Shown here in pieces: positions 14,879 through 24,600 of a DNA stretch of 64,000 bases; position 1 is the stretch's first letter; every line of letters starts with the position of its first letter. This DNA is from Hymenobacter cellulosilyticus (GTDB taxonomy: Bacteria; Bacteroidota; Bacteroidia; Cytophagales; Hymenobacteraceae). The notes below the pieces were generated by a model that did no database searches, was not told the DNA's origin, and was given only the letters and a program-made list of their open reading frames with translations. The translations under genes were made by a program, and so were the position numbers. Where the stretch lies: NCBI RefSeq assembly GCF_022919215.1, contig NZ_CP095046.1, positions 4,640,501-4,704,500 of the forward strand. Reading direction: 5' to 3'.

Positions 14879-15755
14879 CTACTCGGGCTGCAGAAACTCT
14901 ATTGCCTGCTGAATGACGGCTGGGTCGCGCATGATGCGGTTGTGGCCCAGACCGGTGGTGGGACGGAAGTCCAGGCCGGGCCAGTTGCGGGCTATGTCTT
15001 CCGCTTCACTAAAGGGTATGGTTTCGTCGGCGCGGTCGTGCAGCAGCAAGGCCCGCTCGGCCGGTACCTGCTGGCCCACCTGGGTCAGGCTGTAGCTTTC
15101 GGAGCTGCGCCCGTGCCGGGCTTCGGCAAACTCCACCATCCGGGCCGCCACCTTGGCCGGCAGGTGGAGCAGGTCGGCAAAGCGCTGAAACACGGCCGGC
15201 GTACTGCCCGGCACGCTCAGCAGCATCAGCCGCGGCAACCGTCCTTCTCCATTAAACTGCACCGGCAGCCCCGCCGTGGCGGCAGCCCCAAAGGAGTGCG
15301 CCACAACGCCCCAAATCGGCCCGGCCTGGTCGGCAACGGCCTGGATGGCGGCCCCGAACATGGGCAGCGTCGTGCGCCGGCCGGTGGACGCGCCGTGGGC
15401 GGGTCCGTCGAAAGCCACCACCCGGTAGCCTGCTGCCACCAAACCCTGCGCAAACGCCCCCAAAAGCTGGCCCGGTGCTCCCAGCCGTGCACCAGCAGCA
15501 CGGTCCGTGCCCCTGCGGGTTCCATTCGTAGGCGACCAGCTGGCCTTGGCCAAACGGCACCTCATACCGCCGGGCCCCGGCCAGTGCGGCGGCTTCCCAG
15601 GCTTTTACCGGCAGCCGGCGGGGCGTGGTAAACAGCCGCCAGGCCGACTGAAAAGCAACCGTGGTGGAGAAGGCCGCCAGCAGCCGAAACTTCAGGCGCA
15701 GCAGCTTCAGAACGGGCGGCACTGCCGGCTGAGCGGACGTGGTGGTTGGAGTCAT
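14879..15755 (-). CDS. Alpha/beta hydrolase (two frameshifts)
   Basis: The repaired protein is 292 residues. Motifs in order are a membrane-proximal N-terminus, TVLLVHGW (oxyanion-hole HG), YRVVAFDGPAHGAS, VVAHSFGAAA (nucleophile Ser in HSFGA, a variant of GxSxG), LLLHDRADETIPF (Asp) and TTGLGHNRIM (His). A full triad is therefore present. Bases are missing at 15510-15513 (C run) and 15462-15465 (A run). Substrate is unknown; the length and hydrophobic N-terminus recall lipases or esterases of membrane-linked type. Confidence 0.75.
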
Positions 15756-15800
15756 GGGCGCAAATATCCGCACTCCCGCCGATTTGACCCTTGTTTGGGC

Positions 15801-16591
15801 TTAGTCTTCCTGTTCACTGAGGCGGGTTAGCAACTCTTCCACCTGCCGCTCCAGGCGTGTGAGGCGTTCTTCCATCGTAGATGGTGGCCGCAAATGGGTG
15901 GTAAACACGGCTTTCACTTCCCAGATTTCCAGGGCCTGCTCCAGGGCGAATTCCTCGGAGCCGTAGTCAGGGTTGTCGGCCCGCAGCCGCAGGTGAGTAG
16001 CCGAGATTCGCTCGGCCAGGCGGCGCACCAGCAGCTTGCTTTGGGTTACGAAGGCGTAAATACGCTGCACCCGCAGGTTGGGCGCGGCTAAGTCTACGCG
16101 GCGGCACAGAATTACGTCCTGATGGCGCAGGCCCTGCTGCTGATGCTGCATTTCGGCGCCTACTATTTCAAATGCCCGGGTAGCCGGGCCCAGCTGGTGG
16201 GGAAACGTAAGCGGGGCAGCGCGTCGAGAAAAGCGGCGCTGTGGTGCTGCACAATATATTCGAGCAGGCGGGCGGCGGGTACAAAAGGGGTTACGTTGGC
16301 CTGCTGGTCGGCGCTGGCCGTGGGCACGGCCGCTGGGGCGGGAGCCGCATCCTTCTGAAAAATATCAAAGTGGTAGAGCTCATTTACCGTCAGCTCTTTT
16401 GTAAGTAGCAGGTCAACGGACAAGCCAAAATGCTGAGCAATCTGAATTAGTGTCTCCATTTTGGGCTCGGACCGGCCTTCTTCATACGCCCCTACACTGG
16501 GCCGGGCCAGGCCGAATAATTCCGCAAAAGCCGCCTGACTCAGCTTTTTAACCGTTCTGATCTTGCGGATGTTCTTGCCAACGTAGGACAT
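15801..16591 (-). CDS. XRE regulator with S24/LexA-like C-terminal domain (frameshifted)
   Basis: The repaired protein is 263 residues. The N-terminal helix-turn-helix is KNIRKIRTVKKLSQAAFAEL with LARPSVGAYEEGRSEPKMET. After a Pro/Ala linker the C-terminal part FEIVGAEM, QDVILCRRVD, IYAFVTQSKLLVRRL and LRLRADNPDY has the layout of S24 (phage repressor/LexA) domains. The last 30 residues form a coiled coil. One base is missing at 16199-16202. The usual Ser-Lys dyad could not be placed with confidence. A CTCAAAG dyad lies just upstream. Confidence 0.75.
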
Positions 16592-16610
16592 AGCAGGGAA
16601 ATATATTTCG

Positions 16611-16640
16611 CTCAAAGCTTGAGCACATCTAAAACTTTGA
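16611..16640. promoter_or_regulatory. Candidate operator of the XRE-S24 gene
   Basis: The dyad CTCAAAGCTTGAG (16611-16623) is followed 10 bp later by a half-site CTTTGAG (16634-16640). It lies 20-50 bp upstream of the XRE start on the minus strand. There AAGCTTTG overlaps the dyad and resembles the -7 element. The position suggests autoregulation. Confidence 0.4.
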
Positions 16641-16791
16641 GTACTCTTGCACCGTAAAACTACCACAATACCGCCAACCACTTCTATCAGTCAGCTATTT
16701 TTTTGAGCCATTAGCCGTCCGCGCAAACCTGTTCCCGCTTACTGCTCCGCTTTTCCTACCTTCTGCCTATTCTTTCACCTCAGTACTTTCT

Positions 16792-17190
16792 ATGGCCGAC
16801 GCCTACTTTACCAAAATCCAGCGCTACTTACTCGAACTCGACTTCGACATCCACTTCCAGGACCCGGCCACGAATATTCTGGTAGTGAGCCGCCCCGAGC
16901 TGGGCATTGAGCATCTGGTGCTGGGCTGCGGGGAGCCCCTGCTGATTATGGAGCAGCACCTGCTGGATTTGCCCGGCCCGAGCTGCGAGGTGTACCAGCG
17001 CCTGCTCCAGAAAAACCGCGACATTATCCACGGCGCCTTCGTGCTCGACGACTCGGGCCGCAAGGTCATCTTCCGCGACACGCTGCAGCTTGAGCACCTC
17101 GACCGGCCGGAACTGGAAGCCGTGTTCAACTCCCTGGCCCTGCTGCTGAGCGAATTCAGCGACGAGCTGATTGCCTTTTCGAAAGCTTAA
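16792..17190 (+). CDS. YbjN-domain protein
   Basis: The 132-residue protein starts MADAYFTKIQRYLLELDFDI and has the alternating strands and helices of the YbjN / type III chaperone-like fold (LVVSRPELGIEHLVL, YQRLLQKNRDIIHGAFVLDD, VIFRDTLQLEHLD). It lies 19 bp before the PspA gene and is the first gene of the envelope-stress cluster that includes flotillin. Such small chaperone-like proteins are frequent in PspA-flotillin clusters; a direct role is inferred. Confidence 0.75.
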   Translation: MADAYFTKIQRYLLELDFDIHFQDPATNILVVSRPELGIEHLVLGCGEPLLIMEQHLLDLPGPSCEVYQRLLQKNRDIIHGAFVLDDSGRKVIFRDTLQLEHLDRPELEAVFNSLALLLSEFSDELIAFSKA

Positions 17191-17209
17191 ACCCCGTAGC
17201 CCAACCGCC

Positions 17210-17926
17210 ATGAACATTCTTAGCCGCCTCTTCAAAATCGGGCAGTCGGAAGCCCATTCCGCCGTCAACCAACTGGAAGACCCCATCAAAATGACCGAAC
17301 AGGCCCTGCGCGACCTGCGCCAGGACCTCGACAAAAGCCTGCACGCCCTGGCCGAGGTGAAGGCCATGGTCATCCGGGCCCGCAACGAGGCTGAAGCGTT
17401 CCGCGCCAAGGCCATGGACTACGAAAACAAGGCTGTACTCCTGCTGCAGCGGGCCCATAAAGGGGATTTGGCCACAACTGAGGCCGACCGGCTAGCCAGT
17501 GAGGCCCTGCTGAAAAAGACGGAAAACGAGGCCCAGGCCACCCGCTCGGCCGCCGACCAGGAGAAGTTTGCGGCCTCGGCGGCTCAGCTCGATCAGAGCG
17601 TGCAGCAGCTCAAGCAAACCATCAGTCAGTGGGAGAATGAGCTCAAAACGCTCAAGGCCCGCGTCACGGTGAGCACCGCCACGAAGACCATCAACCAGCA
17701 GCTGGCCCAGATTGACTCCTCGGGCACGGTGAGCTTGCTGGAACGCATGAAGGAGCGGGTAGCAGCCGAAGAAGCCCTGGCCGAATCCTACGGGCAGATA
17801 GCCCAGGAAAGCCGCTCCGTCGACCAGGAAATCGACAAGGCCCTGCAACAGAGCAGCGCCGGGCAGGCCTCCGCCGACTTGCTGGCTCTCAAGGAAAAGC
17901 TGGGTTTGAGCTCCCGCCCCGAGTAG
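17210..17926 (+). CDS. pspA: PspA/IM30 family protein
   Basis: The 238-residue coiled-coil protein starts MNILSRLFKIGQSEAHSAVN, an amphipathic N-terminal helix, then LEDPIKMTEQALRDLRQDL, the family signature. Long helices with Gln/Glu/Ala repeats run to the end. PspA forms ESCRT-III-like assemblies on the inner membrane and protects it under stress. It lies between the YbjN gene and the OB-fold membrane protein, matching conserved PspA-flotillin neighbourhoods. Confidence 0.9.
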   Translation: MNILSRLFKIGQSEAHSAVNQLEDPIKMTEQALRDLRQDLDKSLHALAEVKAMVIRARNEAEAFRAKAMDYENKAVLLLQRAHKGDLATTEADRLASEALLKKTENEAQATRSAADQEKFAASAAQLDQSVQQLKQTISQWENELKTLKARVTVSTATKTINQQLAQIDSSGTVSLLERMKERVAAEEALAESYGQIAQESRSVDQEIDKALQQSSAGQASADLLALKEKLGLSSRPE

Positions 17927-18019
17927 GCTAGCTTGCTGGTATGCACTAAAAATGGTCGAGGTTCCGGGCTACCGGGTGGGCCCGCGCGGCAATTTTCCTA
18001 CCTTTAAGCTGCCCTAGCT

Positions 18020-18652
18020 ATGCCTATGACCGAACTTCTACAAGCGGCGGTTTCTCCGCCTAATCTGCCGGCCACGGGCTTCCTTATTTTCGTGCTGCTG
18101 TACTGGCTCACGGTTATCATCGGGGTCCTCGATTTTAAGACGCTGGACCTGCACGGCACCCACGACCTGCCCCACGATGCCGACCTGAGCGTGTCCTGGC
18201 TCAACAACGCGCTGGCCTTTTTCAACCTGGGCCGGGTGCCGCTGATGGTGTTTCTGAGTTTCGTGGCCCTGCCGCTGTGGGTGGGCAGCATTCTGGTGAA
18301 CTACTACACCCACAACACGTCCTGGCTGCTGGGCATCGTCTTTTGCCTGCCCCTGTTTATCGGCAGCCTGCTGGTGGCCAAAGTGCTGACCACACCGTTC
18401 GTGCACTTGTTTGCCACCTTCGAGAAAGATCAGGCCGGCGGCAGCAACCCCATCGGTAAAGTCTGCACGGTACTGCTGCCGGCCTCCCAAAGCCACCTGG
18501 GCCAGGCGATGGTGCGCACCAACGGCGACACGCTGGTGCTGAACGTGAAGGCCGCCTCCGCCACGGAGCTGCACAAAGGCGACACAGCCCTGGTCATCGA
18601 CTACAGCGCCAGCAGCCGCTGCTACCTGATTGAGCCGTACGATGTCCGCTAA
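18020..18652 (+). CDS. OB-fold-containing membrane protein (YqiJ-like)
   Basis: The 210-residue protein has three membrane segments (TGFLIFVLLYWLTVIIGVLD, VPLMVFLSFVALPLWVGSIL, WLLGIVFCLPLFIGSLLVA). A soluble C-terminal domain starts at GKVCTVLLPA and has the strand pattern of an OB fold (NfeD/YqiJ type). Such proteins are the partners of flotillins in bacteria. The flotillin follows at 18826. Confidence 0.8.
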   Translation: MPMTELLQAAVSPPNLPATGFLIFVLLYWLTVIIGVLDFKTLDLHGTHDLPHDADLSVSWLNNALAFFNLGRVPLMVFLSFVALPLWVGSILVNYYTHNTSWLLGIVFCLPLFIGSLLVAKVLTTPFVHLFATFEKDQAGGSNPIGKVCTVLLPASQSHLGQAMVRTNGDTLVLNVKAASATELHKGDTALVIDYSASSRCYLIEPYDVR

Positions 18653-18666
18653 CCCTGCCATGTATG

Positions 18667-18765
18667 ATGCCTGAAAAAGAGCCCCGCCTGCCCTTCTGGC
18701 AACGCTGGCTGGGTAATTTCTGCGTGGTCTGTCTGGAATTCGTGTTGGAAACTCTCTTCGAATAA
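18667..18765 (+). CDS. Candidate 32-residue membrane microprotein in flotillin cluster
   Basis: The ORF begins MPEKEPRLPFWQRWLGNF and ends in a hydrophobic helix VVCLEFVLETLFE. It lies between the OB-fold membrane protein (14 bp upstream) and flotillin (60 bp downstream), in the same direction. The charged head followed by an aromatic and hydrophobic helix suits a single-pass or amphipathic membrane peptide. I do not recognise it, and it could be a chance ORF; an ATG three bases upstream is an alternative start. Confidence 0.45.
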   Translation: MPEKEPRLPFWQRWLGNFCVVCLEFVLETLFE

Positions 18766-18825
18766 CGGCAGCATTCTACCTCACTTTTTGCTTCTTCCAC
18801 TGATTCTACTTCTACCCTACCCCTT

Positions 18826-20994
18826 ATGATTGGTCAACTCTCTTTCGCCGTGCTGGTCGTGCTCGGTGTATTATTACTCGGCATCATCGCCATTGTGGTG
18901 CGCATGTACCAGAAGGCCGTGCAGGGCGAAGCCATGGTGCGCACCGGCCTGGGCGACACGAAAGTATCCTTCAGCGGCATCTTCGTCATTCCGGTGCTGC
19001 ACAAGCTGGAGGTCATGGACATCACCCTCAAAAACATGGTCATTGCCCGGGCTGGCTCCGAGGGCTTGGTCTGCAAAGACAACCTGCGGGCCGACGTGAA
19101 GGTGAACTTCTTCGTGCGCGTCAACAAAACCCACGACGACGTGGTGCAGGTGGCCCAGAGCATCGGTTGCCGCCGCGCCTCCGACCCCACGGCCCTGGAA
19201 AACCTGTTCGACGCCAAGTTCTCGGAAGCCCTCAAAACGGTGGGCAAGCAGTTCGACTTCATCGAGCTGTATAACTCCCGGGAGCAGTTCAAGCAGGAAA
19301 TTCTGCGCATCATCGGCACCGACCTGAACGGCTACGTGCTCGACGACTGCGCCATCGACTACCTGGAGCAAACCCCGCTCAACGCCCTGAACCAGGACAA
19401 CATTCTCGATGCCGAGGGTATCAAGAAGATTGTGGCCCTTACTTCGGAGCAGAAGATTCAGGCCAACTCCATTGCCCGCGAGATGCAGAAAACCATCAAG
19501 AAGCAGGACGTGGAAGCCCAGGAAACCATTTTGCAGCTCGATAAGCAGCTCATTGAAAACCAGGAAAAGCAGAAGCGCGAAATTGCCAACATCAAGGCCC
19601 GGGAGCTGGCCGAAACCGAGAAGGTGATGCAGGAAGAGCGCCTCAAGTCGGAAAAGGCCCGCATTGCCACCGAGGAAGAAGTGGGCATAGCCCAGCAAAA
19701 CCGCGACCGGCAGGTGCTGGTGGCCGAGCGCAACAAGCAGCGCACCGACGCGGTGGAAACTGAGCGCGTGGCTCAGGCCAAAGCCCTGGAAGCCAACGAG
19801 CGGGAGCGGATTGTGGCCCTGGCCCAGATTGAGAAAGAAAAAGCTCTGGAAGAAGAGAAAAAGAACATCCAGACCATTATCCGGGAGCGAATCGTGGTGG
19901 AAAAAGCCACGGTGCAGGAAGAAGAGAAAATCAAGGATACCCGCGCCCAGGCCCAGGCCGACCGCGAAAAGCTGGTGGCCATTACCGCCGCCAAGCAGCA
20001 GGCCGAAGCCGCCACGGTAGCCCTCGTGGGCAATGCCGACATGGAGCGGCAGGCCGCCGAGTTCCGCGCCAAGCAGGCCCTGATTGATGCCGAAGCCGAA
20101 AAAGCCTCCGCCGAATTTAAGGGGCAGGCCATCCGCACCCTGGCCGAAGCTGAAGCCAGCAAAGCCACCGCTGTCGGTCTAGCCGAAGCCCAGGTGATGC
20201 AGGCCAAGGCCACCGCCCGCCAGAAGGAAGGCGAAACTGAGGCCAACGTGCTCCAGCTTACCGCCGCCGCCGAAGCCCAGGCCATTCAGGCCAAAGCCGG
20301 CGCCCAGGCCGAAGCCGACGAGAAGCTGGGCCTGGTAGCCGCCAAAATCAACCGCGAAAAAGGCCTCGCCGACGCTGACATCATCCAGGCCCGCGCCGAT
20401 GCCGACCAGAAGAAAGGCCTGGCTGAAGCCGCCGTATCGGAGCAGAAGTTTGCCGTGGAAGCTAAGGGCATCGAAGCCAAAGCCGACGCCATGAAAAAGC
20501 TCGACGGGGTGGGCAAAGACCACGAGGAGTTCAAGCTGCGCCTCGACAAGGACAAGTCGGTGGAGCTGGCCCAGATCAACATCCAGAAGGACATTGCCGC
20601 GAGTCAGGCCGAGGTAATTGGCGAGGCCCTAAAAGCTGCCAAAATCGACATCGTGGGCGGCGAAACCATGTTCTTCGACCAGATCATCGGCTCGATTACC
20701 AAGGGCAAGATGGTGGACCGCACCGTGCACAACTCGGAAGTGCTGGGCACCGTGAAAGACGCTTTCTTCTCCCTGGACGGGGGTGGCGACTTCAAAACCA
20801 ACCTGCGCCGCTTCGTGGATCAGTTCGGCTTCTCGGCCGAGGAAATGAAGAACCTGAGCGTCTCGGCCCTGCTGCTGAAAATGATGCACAAAGCCGGCGA
20901 CGACACCACCCGCAACACCATCACGGAGCTGGCCAGCACGGCCACGGCCCTGGGTATCGGGGATAAGCCGGCCCGGATGCTGGAGCTGAAGTAA
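18826..20994 (+). CDS. Flotillin-family SPFH protein (YqiK-like)
   Basis: The 722-residue protein has one N-terminal membrane helix (FAVLVVLGVLLLGIIAIVV), an SPFH domain from about residue 30 to 200 (ITLKNMVIARAGSEGLVCKD, VRVNKTHDDVVQVAQSIG), and a very long Glu/Ala/Lys coiled coil to about residue 590, followed by a globular tail. Flotillins scaffold ordered membrane microdomains. The neighbours (PspA, OB-fold partner, giant ATPase) form a recurring envelope cluster. The coiled coil is longer than in classical flotillin, closer to YqiK. Confidence 0.9.
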   Translation: MIGQLSFAVLVVLGVLLLGIIAIVVRMYQKAVQGEAMVRTGLGDTKVSFSGIFVIPVLHKLEVMDITLKNMVIARAGSEGLVCKDNLRADVKVNFFVRVNKTHDDVVQVAQSIGCRRASDPTALENLFDAKFSEALKTVGKQFDFIELYNSREQFKQEILRIIGTDLNGYVLDDCAIDYLEQTPLNALNQDNILDAEGIKKIVALTSEQKIQANSIAREMQKTIKKQDVEAQETILQLDKQLIENQEKQKREIANIKARELAETEKVMQEERLKSEKARIATEEEVGIAQQNRDRQVLVAERNKQRTDAVETERVAQAKALEANERERIVALAQIEKEKALEEEKKNIQTIIRERIVVEKATVQEEEKIKDTRAQAQADREKLVAITAAKQQAEAATVALVGNADMERQAAEFRAKQALIDAEAEKASAEFKGQAIRTLAEAEASKATAVGLAEAQVMQAKATARQKEGETEANVLQLTAAAEAQAIQAKAGAQAEADEKLGLVAAKINREKGLADADIIQARADADQKKGLAEAAVSEQKFAVEAKGIEAKADAMKKLDGVGKDHEEFKLRLDKDKSVELAQINIQKDIAASQAEVIGEALKAAKIDIVGGETMFFDQIIGSITKGKMVDRTVHNSEVLGTVKDAFFSLDGGGDFKTNLRRFVDQFGFSAEEMKNLSVSALLLKMMHKAGDDTTRNTITELASTATALGIGDKPARMLELK

Positions 20995-20996
20995 GG

Positions 20997-21162
20997 GCGC
21001 CTCACCCCCTAGCCCCCTCTCCGAAAAGGAGAGGGGGAACTAGCTTTAGTTGTTGAAGCTAAGGCTAGTACTATTTTCTATCTACCTCTGAGAACTACAG
21101 CTAGAGCCCCCTCTCCTTTTTCATTCCGCGCATCAAGCGGCGTAGAGGTTGGGGTGAGGCGA
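20997..21162. repeat. Palindromic repeat, family B, copy 1
   Basis: The left end GCGCCTCACCCCCTAGCCCC and right end TTGGGGTGAGGCG are inverted. CCCCCTCTCC motifs lie inside on both halves, with a hairpin CTCTCCGAAAAGGAGAG on the left. It fills the gap after flotillin. A second copy sits inside the ATPase gene at 25019-25180. Confidence 0.75.
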
Positions 21163-21198
21163 CTAGAACCTAGTTCCGAAACTCTAGCCACCTACTTT

Positions 21199-21573
21199 AT
21201 GCAAGCACCCGATTCCACCACCTCTCCAACTACAACCCGGCAAATAATAAGCCTCGTCCTCGGGCTGGTTCTCGGTATTGCCTTCTTCGCGGGCGTCGTC
21301 TACTTCGTTAAAAAGGATAAGGCCGAAAAGCGGGCGTTGATTCTGAAGAATCCGGGGTACGCGACGGGCATCATCACCCGGGTGAGAACCCACAAGAGCC
21401 GGCGCGTAACCGTGCAGTATATCGTTGGCGGCGCAGAATATTCTCTCAGAACGAGGGTACCCAGAATCTTTTTGCGCACCCACGCAAAAGGCGATACTAC
21501 CGCCGTCATCTATTCTAAAGCCAATCCAGCTAGTGCTATCCTGAAGGCCACGTTGAGGTCCTCAACCAAGTAA
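21199..21573 (+). CDS. DUF3592-like single-pass membrane protein
   Basis: The 124-residue protein starts MQAPDSTTSPTTTRQIISLV with a membrane helix LVLGLVLGIAFFAGVVYFV. A strand-rich domain follows (GYATGIITRVRTHKSRRVTV, QYIVGGAEYSLRTRV), typical of DUF3592. The start at 21199 is preferred because the upstream extension reads through the repeat. Function is unknown; it lies between flotillin and the ATPase. Confidence 0.65.
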   Translation: MQAPDSTTSPTTTRQIISLVLGLVLGIAFFAGVVYFVKKDKAEKRALILKNPGYATGIITRVRTHKSRRVTVQYIVGGAEYSLRTRVPRIFLRTHAKGDTTAVIYSKANPASAILKATLRSSTK

Positions 21574-21618
21574 TCAGCAGTTCTTTTCTCCTGGCAAGGG
21601 TTTGTGCCTTGCCCGCCT

Positions 21619-24600
21619 ATGGAAGCTCAAGCTACCCAACTCGAAACCGGCACCTACGAAATCCTGCGCAACCGCCTGCTCAAAAGCAGCACCGACCTAC
21701 GCCAGCGCCTGGACCTGCTCAATACCGAGCGTAAGCAGGTGTTCGGGGCCGTGGATACCCGCCTGCTAGGCACCGGCCGCATTACCACCGAAAACAACTG
21801 TGTGCCCTGGGACATGGTGCCGGTGGGGCAGCGGTTCATCTTCGGGTACAACGTAGTGCTGGGGCTGAAGGCGGAGCCGGATCTAGCCGACGTGTTTGGG
21901 GTGTACGAGTACGCCGAGCACGACTTCCGGCCGCTGGGCCTCGAGCTGCTGCAGAACCCGCAGTTTTTGGAGGAGTTTCGCAACCTGTACCGATACTACA
22001 AGAACACCCAGTTCGTGAAGTTCGCCGTCATCGGCGTGCACCTGTTCATGGTGTTTCGGGTGGGCAAGAGCGCCTCGGATGTGAAGACGTTTAAGTGGCT
22101 GATTCAGGGCGACACGCTGAGCTACATCGACAACCGTTCCGACCACGAGTACACCTTCCCGCCCCAGCACGAGTTCAGCTGGAAGCGCGCCACCCGCGAC
22201 ATGCAGCGCGGCGGCAAGCACCCCCACATCAGCATCGAGGACAAGGTGTTTGTGGAAACCGTGGGCGGCGACCTGACCATCAAAGTTGAGGATAACACCA
22301 CTTCGGGCCACGGCATTCTGAGCGAGCCGGTCGACAACAAGGACCAGACCCTGGACGACTCGGAAATCTACTACGCGGTAGTCGGCAACCTGATTCTGCT
22401 CAAGATCCGGCCCTACCAGGAGCAGCAGTACCGCTACTTCATCTTCAACCACAAGCTCAAAACCGCCCAGCGCCTCGATGCCCTGGCCGACGCCTGCGTG
22501 CTGCTACCCGACGGCCAGGGCCTGATCTTTCCCCACGGCTTCTACCTACAAACCGGCGACAACAAGCTCTTCGATAACGGCCTGCGCGAGATGCTGTTTG
22601 AGAAGCGCGTCGTGTCGCCGAACGGGGAGGATTTTCTGTACGTGTTCTTCAACAAGGACCACGGCACCTACCTGCTGCTGAGCTACAACCGCATTGCCCA
22701 GCGCGTGGACAACCCCATTGTGTGCCACGGCTACGCCTTATTCGAGAACGGGGAGCTGTGTTACTTCCGGGCCGACGACGAGCCCAAGAAGCACCACGCC
22801 GTGCAGATCTGGCAAACGCCCTACACCGCCCCGGATTTCCAGTTGCCTGTCACCTCCGATTCCTACCTCTACAAGCTGGGAAACAAGGAAATCGTGCGGG
22901 CCATGAGCGAGGTGCAGGAAGTGCTGACGCTGACCGGCAAGGACGACTCTTACGCGGGCCTCTACCTCGACCTGATCCGCCAGACCACCGCCCTGACCGA
23001 CGCCTACCACTGGCTGCGCGAGCCCGCGGCCCAGGCCCTGGCCGAGCCCCTGGGTGAAATCCGGCAGACGGCTACGGCGGCCGTGGAGGAGTTTGAGAAG
23101 GTGCAGAGCATCCGCAAGAACACGGCCCAGCAAACGGCCGCCGTGTTCCAGAAAGCCGACGAGCTGACCGGCCGCATCCGCCGTTCGGCGCCCGATACGG
23201 TCACGGAATTCGTGCAGTTGCTGGGCGAGCTGCGCGGGGTGCGGGGCGAGGTAATTTCGCTCAAAGAGCTGCGCTACGTGGAGCTGCCGGCCGTGGAAAA
23301 GCACGCCGCCGACCTGGAAGCCCTGAGCAAGGAAGTGGCCCTGCAAACGGTGGACTTTCTGCTCCGGCCCGATGCGCTGCTGCCTTATTCTCAGCGTGTG
23401 CAGGCTATTGCCGACGGCGTGGAGCAGGTGCAGAAAACCGTGGAGGCCGACCAGCGCGAGCAGGAAACGGCCGCCGTGGCCCAGGAGCTGGAGCTGCTCA
23501 TTGAGGTGGTGAGCAACCTACCCATCCCCGACCCGACCCAGACCACGGCCATCATCGACAACATCTCGACCGTGTACGCCCGCTTCAACCAGATCCGGGC
23601 GGCCCTGAAGCGGCGGCGGCAGGCCCTGGCCGGCACCGAGGCCCAGGCCGAGTTTACGGCCCAGCTCAAGCTGCTGGAACAGGCCCTGACCAACTACCTC
23701 GACTTGGCCGACACGCCCGCCAAGTGCGACGAGTACCTGACCAAGCTCATGGTGCAGCTCGAAGAGCTGGAAGGCAAGTTTCCCGATTTCGACCAGTTTA
23801 TCGAGCAGCTCACCACCCGCCGCGAGCAGGTAGTAGAAGCCTTCGAGTCGAAGAAAACGGCCCTGGTAGCGGCCCGTAACCAGCGCGCCACCGCCCTGCT
23901 GCAAAGCGCCGAGCGGCTACTGAAGGCCGTGCAAAGCCGCCTCACCCGCCTGGAATCGGTGGCGGACATCAACGGGTACTTTGCCGCCGACGTGATGGTG
24001 GAAAAGGTGCGCCAAATGGCCCAGGAGCTGATTAACCTCGGCGACTCGGTGAAGTCGGATGATGTGCTGAGCCGGCTGAAAACCCTGCGCGAGGACGCCG
24101 TGCGCCAGCTCCGCGACCGGGCCGACCTCTACGCCGACGGCGGCCAGACCCTCAAGTTCGGTCCCCACGCCTTCACCGTGAACACCCAGCCCCTGGAGCT
24201 GACCGTGGTGCTGCGCGACGGCGACCTGCACTACCACCTGACCGGCACCAACTTCTTTCAGAAGATAACCGACCCCGCCCTGCTGGCCTCCAAGCCCGTT
24301 TGGGAGCAAACCGTGCTGTCGGAAAACCAGGACGTGTACCGGGCCGAGTTTCTGGCCTGGCGCATTCTGCAGGCGGCCCAGCACCCCGCTCCTGCCAACC
24401 CCGAAGCGGGCCGGGCCGCTGTGCTGTCCGTACCCGAGCTAGGCCACCTCAGCCCCGCCGAGCTGCTAACCTATGTGCAGCAGTTTATGGCTGCGCGCTA
24501 CCAGGAAGGCTACCTCAAAGGCGTGCACGACCACGACGCGGCCCTGCTGCTCACGGCCCTGGTGCGCCTCACCCGCACCGCCGACCTGCTCCGCTACCCG

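Noticed and set aside
18038..20889. Long minus-strand frames opposite flotillin and its partner
   Set aside because: They mirror the strong codon bias of the real plus-strand genes.
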